A stretch of DNA of 64,000 nt from Cheilinus undulatus (Eukaryota > Chordata > Actinopteri > Labriformes > Labridae). The notes below the pieces were generated by a model that worked only from the letters and a program-made list of their open reading frames with translations, did no database searches and had not been told where the DNA came from. The number at the start of each line of letters is the position of its first letter. Position 1 is the first letter of the stretch. Both the position numbers and the translations under genes were made by a program. Below are positions 59,418 through 64,000 of this stretch, piece by piece. The stretch covers positions 38,524,151 to 38,588,150 of the forward strand of contig NC_054877.1 in NCBI RefSeq assembly GCF_018320785.1, written 5' to 3'.

Positions 59418-62302
59418 ATGTCACAGGAGGGGCTCTTTCTCGACTCGGGACAGTCAAAGAACGATGTCAGGGAGGAGAAGAGCAGAAGTCGGCTTGGTCT
59501 GGTGGTCACCGGGGTTCTTGGAGGGTCTCTGGTCGCCCTGTACGCAGTGGCTGCTCCGTTTGTGACACCTGCTCTGAGGAAGATCTGCCTCCCGTTCGTA
59601 CCTGCGACCTCAGTCCAGGTGGAAAATGTCCTCAGTGTACTGAGAGCCAGATCAGGGACCCTGGTGGACATTGGGAGCGGAGATGGGAGGATAGTAAGTT
59701 CTCCTGTCTTCCTTTTGGGTTTTAACAGAGGTGGGAAAGTACATAACTGTTGAAGTACAAATACTATGATTAACATTTACTAAAGTAAAAGTACTGATCC
59801 ATAATATACACAAAAACAAAGGGTAGTTCATTTGAAGTGTTCTTTAAGTACTGAGTAGCTACTGAGGAGTTTACAACAAAATATGGTCTTTCCTTATTGG
59901 CCAGAACAACATGAAAGTAGATCTTCAACCATGGGCGGCCATAAGGGGGTTAAAGGGGAGAGCTTTCTGGGGGCCAGCAAAATTAGGGGCCCATGGAGTT
60001 GAGTAAAATCATGACCCACTGTAAGGTTAAACTGTGATAACCATATTGTGTTTTAAAGTAATGTCAGACTTTACAGCTAAGCCATGATGTGAACAAACAC
60101 CAAGATGCCAGACAATAAAGCAGAAAAAACTGAGACAACCTTACTGGAGAATATTTACATAATTGTAGAGACAGGGAAAAAGTTGAGAAAAAAAGTGGCA
60201 AGAATGGGCCATAACTGGTGAAAAATAAAAAATAAAAAGAAGATGGCTAATATAGCCAAAAAGTTGCCAAAATGGGTTCAAACTGGCTTAACAGAGTAGC
60301 AAACATGGACAGAAAGAGGCAAAAATGGGGGGTACACAGCAGCAGAAACCTGATTGAAAAGCACAAAAATGGACAAAAAAGCATCAAAAAAGGTTTAAAG
60401 TGACAAAACTGTGTCAAAATGTGACAAAAAGTGGAATAAAAGAAGCAAAAAGAAGTGGCAAAAAAGGAGCAAGAAATGTTGAGAAGCAAAACAGCAGCAA
60501 AATGGCATAAAAGGGTTAAAAGTGCCATAAAAGGGCAGCAAACAGCAAAACGGGTAGCAGTGGTAAAAAGAAGTAAATATTGACAGAAATTGAGCTGAAA
60601 AGAAGTTGCATCAAAAAAATAATCCCAACATCACAACTCAGTAATAATTTGACACACTTTTAAGATCCAAAATGAGGAAACTGTTTGCCAGGATGCTAGC
60701 ACCAATGCTACAGATCCAACACACATGCATGCATTGATGTTACCAATGAATCACAAATGGAGAGGGCCCATCCTCTGGGTTTTCAGGGGCCCAGCCAATT
60801 CTGTGGGTAGCCATGTGTTTAGGTAAAGTCACACCTCAATAATAAAATAAAATACACGGCAAAATTAACAGTGTTAATTAAGCTCATATAGAGTTAAATT
60901 TCCTTAGATATCCCATGTTTTCATACCTTTTTCCCCGTATTGCATGAAGCCTGGGACTTGCTTAAAAATGTGGAACATCCTCCTTTAGTAGTATACCTTT
61001 AATTAGGCTCACCTGGCAAACTAATGACAAAACCTGTCTGAGCTTGATGTCAGTGATGGAAACTGATAGGAGAAGCAACACAATTGAAAAACTAAAAATG
61101 AAACGTTTGTTTAATTAAAATTGTGTTTGCTTAAGAACTTGGAACACAGTGTAATTCTCCAAGTCCTGTGGGTTTACCCTGAATTGGGGAAATCTTTTAC
61201 AACACAAACATACGTTTGACACTCGTTTCTTTTAGTCTGTTTGAGCCAGTTATTCAAATAATTTTACTTCGGTTTGTAATTGTTTCTCTGAGAAAATTTA
61301 AATCGTTCTTATTTTCCTCATAATTGTAATTGTACTTTGTTTTTAAATTCTGTAACTCAACATAATTTTAAATGAGGGAAACCTCAACAATCCTTGTGAT
61401 TTAGATCGCTGATGATAAGATCAATGAGATGAGATAAAGTTGATGATGATGAATAAAAACACTGTTGGATGTGTCTTCTTACAGGTCATTGCAGCAGCAA
61501 AGAAGGGATTTAAGGCATCAGGCTTTGAGCTGAACCCCTGGCTGGTGTGGTTTTCTCGCTACAAGGCCTGGAGGGAGGGAGTCCACAAGTCCACCTCCTT
61601 CTACATCTCTGACTTATGGAAGGTCAGTGCTATCAAATGGGAACAGGATATATTTTGAGGGATTATTTGAACATATATTTGGTATCAAACTGTACAAAGA
61701 CACATTGTGTGTCTTAAAACTATAGTACTACAGATGTTTCTGTTTCCTTTCCCAGGTCAATTTTTCTCAGTATTCAAATGTTGTCATATTTGGAGTTCCT
61801 CAGATGGTGAGTTCTTTGTTTTTCCAATCGCATTTTAATCAACATTAAATTTCTGTACTTTATTATGTGACAAGTTAAGTTTTTAAAACATTAAAGTAGT
61901 ATTATTACCATTTTTGTCATTGAAGTCAGTGTTTATAAATTGTATATAATTCGTTGTTTGTTGCCTGTTTTGGGTAAAATGCTGAAGACCTTGGTTCACT
62001 CTCTCTTGTTAATCTTCTATCATGCCAATTTTTGAAAGTGTTAACCTTGATTTCATAACTGTTTCTGTTGGTGCCTGCAGATGGAGCAGCTGGAGCTGAA
62101 GTTGGCAAGCGAGTTACCGACCACAGCCAAGGTGGTGGCCTGCCGCTTTCCTTTCCCTACCTGGATCCCTGAAAATACTGCCGGGGAGGGAATTGACACT
62201 GTGTGGGTGTACGATGCAAAGACTTTTAAATCAGACTTGCAAAATGGAATGAGAAGAAAGACAACACCAGAACACAAGGACACAATGGATTCACAACAAT
62301 AA
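59418..62302 (+). CDS. atpsckmt: atpsckmt (fam173b), ATP synthase c-subunit lysine methyltransferase (228 aa)
   Basis: The four exons are 59418-59693, 61485-61622, 61756-61806 and 62081-62302, all in phase 0 with GT-AG introns. The human enzyme trimethylates a lysine of the mitochondrial ATP synthase c subunit using S-adenosylmethionine. The protein has an N-terminal hydrophobic segment (about 26-46, [17 protein letters not shown]) that would hold it in a mitochondrial membrane. [16 protein letters not shown] follows, then SAM motif [13 protein letters not shown] at about 82-93, [16 protein letters not shown], the [14 protein letters not shown] block and a GIDTVWVYD strand near the C-terminus. 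The pre-domain match favours ATPSCKMT over its paralogue ANTKMT (fam173a). Intron 1 contains a family R repeat and a mariner remnant. Confidence 0.95.
59933..60812 (+). mobile_element. Composite repeat (family R), copy 7, near full length, in atpsckmt intron 1
   Basis: Starts GGGCGGCCATAAGGGGG and ends TTTTCAGGGGCCCAGCCAAT then CTGTGGGTAGCC. The left flank (AGCCATGATGTG, ATGCCAGACAATAAAG) and right flank (GCCAGGATGCTAGCACCAAT) match copy 1. The internal array, about 60175-60605, is shorter than in copy 1. This copy and copy 1 define the family. Confidence 0.72.
60935..61155 (-). mobile_element. Mariner leader remnant
   Basis: The minus-strand sequence shares AATTAGTTTGCCAGGTGAGCC-type phrases with the leader of the mariner at 16578 and the one ending at 33412. 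Only the non-coding 5' part remains. Confidence 0.6.
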
Positions 62303-63831
62303 ATGGAAACACTTGGAGCTTTGGTGCACTATTGTCATAAGTTGTGCTCTCAAGATTGACTTTAAATTCATGCTAGTTCTACAGAGCTGAATGGGATAAA
62401 TCGATATGCTTTTGAAGGTCTAAATTTAGACAAATGTTAGTTATTTATAAACAATGTCCAAGTTTGAGATTTGGCACAAAAAGATAGGAAGAAGAAACTG
62501 TGTGACACTGGAGTAGTCTTACAGATGCATCTCAATAAATTAGAATATCACAGCAAAGTTAAAGTTTTCCCCATCATTTTTGACAGGAAAGACTTTAACT
62601 TGTGTACTTACTTTACTTTTGTAATTCACTGTACAAGAAGCCAAAAAATTAAGGTTTAAAAAGGAGATGTGTTTCTATCGCTGGAGTTAAACTCAGTTTT
62701 ATTTTGTAGAAAATGGTTTCTAATGCTATTTTTTAAGCTTACAAGCGTGATTGATTTGGGTTTTTTTTTTCTCATATTTCAAAAGTTGGTTGCTTTATTT
62801 GACAATAATGTATGATAGGTTTTTCAATGCAGTTTGCTTCTGCCTATGCCTTTTCAGTCACTGCTCAATAAATGACAGTTAACTTAGTTAAAAATGTATG
62901 TACTGTGTAAAATGTTTGAAATTTGTGTTATGACAGAACAAAATTAAAGAGTGAGATTGTAGCGTTTTGGAGAAAACAGCAATGAGTTTTGCTAATTATG
63001 TCTAAAAAGGAAATGTGTTCCAGGTTTTGGCAACACGAGGGTTTGGATAACTGGGGAAGGCTCTGAGCCTTTTTTGCTATGCTGCTGTCGCTCACAATTC
63101 CACATCCTTCTCAGTCGAGACCACGCACCCCACGCCAGAACAGGGCCAAAAATTTGAACCTGAAAAATTATGATCTGAAAGTGGAAAAAAATAAATAAAA
63201 TCTGAACCCAAGAAAAGAAGATTTGAATGTAAAACAAAAATATTTTAATCTGAAAAAATTAAACCTGCGACTGAAAAAACACATCTCAAATGTGAAAATA
63301 TATTAAAGAGTAAAAAATGAAAATAAATTATTTAATTGAAATAATCACTGAGCTAAAGAAAAATAAATTTAGATTGAAAAAAACTTCTTGTATGCATATT
63401 TGTAGTTTCCGTTTAGTGTTTTTATTTAATTCAGGATCAAACCATAAACTTCTTATTTCAATTTTCCTTTTTCAATTACATTGGTTTTTTCAAATTCACA
63501 AAATTTTGGCCGTTTAGCTCCATAAGGGTAAATGTAAACAGAAAAGGCCTGAATCTGCGGATTGTGCTTGGTTGCCATCTAGTGATGGAAACCCACACTT
63601 TCATAATGTTGTCTGAGCATGTCCTGACCGCTCGCCAAATGTAACCTTGAATACTATGTTATTTATTGAAAAAGCTTCATTTAGTAACTCCTCGTATCTC
63701 CTGACATGTCTCTTGTAGCTAAGTCTCGACGTACACTCTGAATTGTAATGTTTACATCCAGATAGCTGGCGGTCACCGCCGACTAGCCTGACTACCGTGG
63801 AGCAGCGCTGCTGCTTCTGCAGCCAGTCAAG
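62303..63831. other. Intergenic; poly(A) signal of atpsckmt
   Basis: AATAAA occurs at 62867-62872 (CTCAATAAATG) and earlier ones near 62297 and 62533. The best 3' end is not decided. No other gene is seen. 63520-63831 becomes richer in CG, as expected of the next promoter. Confidence 0.5.
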
Positions 63832-63850
63832 ATGGACACCGCAGACGAAG
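63832..63850 (+). CDS. march6: Probable first coding exon of march6 (partial)
   Basis: ATG GAC ACC GCA GAC GAA G followed by GTAGCT encodes MDTADE and one base of the next codon. MARCHF6, an ER-membrane RING-CH ubiquitin ligase, begins MDTAEED in mammals with the RING-CH domain straight after. A G-phase donor would give Asp at position 7. MARCHF6 lies close to ATPSCKMT in human, and both would be on the same strand here. The exon is very short, so the call rests on start, phase and synteny. The rest of the gene is outside the window. Confidence 0.65.
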
Positions 63851-64000
63851 GTAGCTAATGTTTAAACTTTATTAGTCACATTGTAAACGGTATCTGATCA
63901 AGCCAACCGTACTGTGCCACAGCAAAACTCAAATTCAGGGTCTCACTGTACGTTTTTTGTTGATTTTGTTCACAACTGACTATTGTTTCGGAATCAAAGT
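63851..64000 (+). other. Start of march6 intron 1 (probable)
   Basis: Follows the donor GTAGCT. No further exon before the window ends. Confidence 0.45.

Noticed and set aside
1-64000. tRNA, rRNA, snoRNA or CRISPR features
   Set aside because: No cloverleaf with A and B boxes, rRNA core phrase or regular direct-repeat/spacer pattern was seen by eye. A covariance-model scan would be needed to exclude small RNAs.

Overview
The window reads as teleost fish nuclear DNA, probably a percomorph. It holds spliced vertebrate genes with GT-AG introns, and it is crowded with fish-type DNA transposons (Tc1/mariner, hAT, PIF-Harbinger, TTAA-target MITEs) and pieces of a LINE. No bacterial, CRISPR or rRNA features were seen. 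The species cannot be set from the sequence alone.

Layout. 1-9 kb is intergenic and repeat-rich: an 81-bp tandem repeat, a broken Tc1 element, and a MITE-like repeat with a purine-rich internal array. 9.1-34.9 kb carries four plus-strand, two-exon genes of one family that I do not recognise (copies A to D, 301-333 residues). Their first exons are nearly identical, while their second exons are strongly diverged. Between A and B lies a 3.6-kb palindrome with arms of about 1.75 kb. The 5.3-kb intron of A is packed with nested transposons, whereas the introns of B, C and D are only 88-91 bp. 35-40 kb is gene-poor and includes a 0.6-kb TTA-type array.

40.0-56.1 kb is a complete ten-exon neto1 (glutamate receptor auxiliary protein; 558 residues; signal peptide, two CUB domains, LDLa, one membrane helix, cytoplasmic tail). 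59.4-62.3 kb is a complete four-exon atpsckmt (fam173b), a mitochondrial lysine methyltransferase of 228 residues. At the right edge, 63832-63850 fits the tiny first coding exon of march6, a neighbour of ATPSCKMT in human.

The known genes are unrelated housekeeping and neuronal loci that simply lie side by side. The unusual parts are the unnamed tandem family, whose exon 1 looks homogenised while exon 2 diverges, the large palindrome, and a composite repeat family present in about seven copies. Each of those copies carries an internal array of GGCAAAA-type units, and a similar array sits inside an unrelated hAT element with a perfect 8-bp target duplication. All exon joints were derived by hand from splice signals, frame and family alignment. 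No searches were run.
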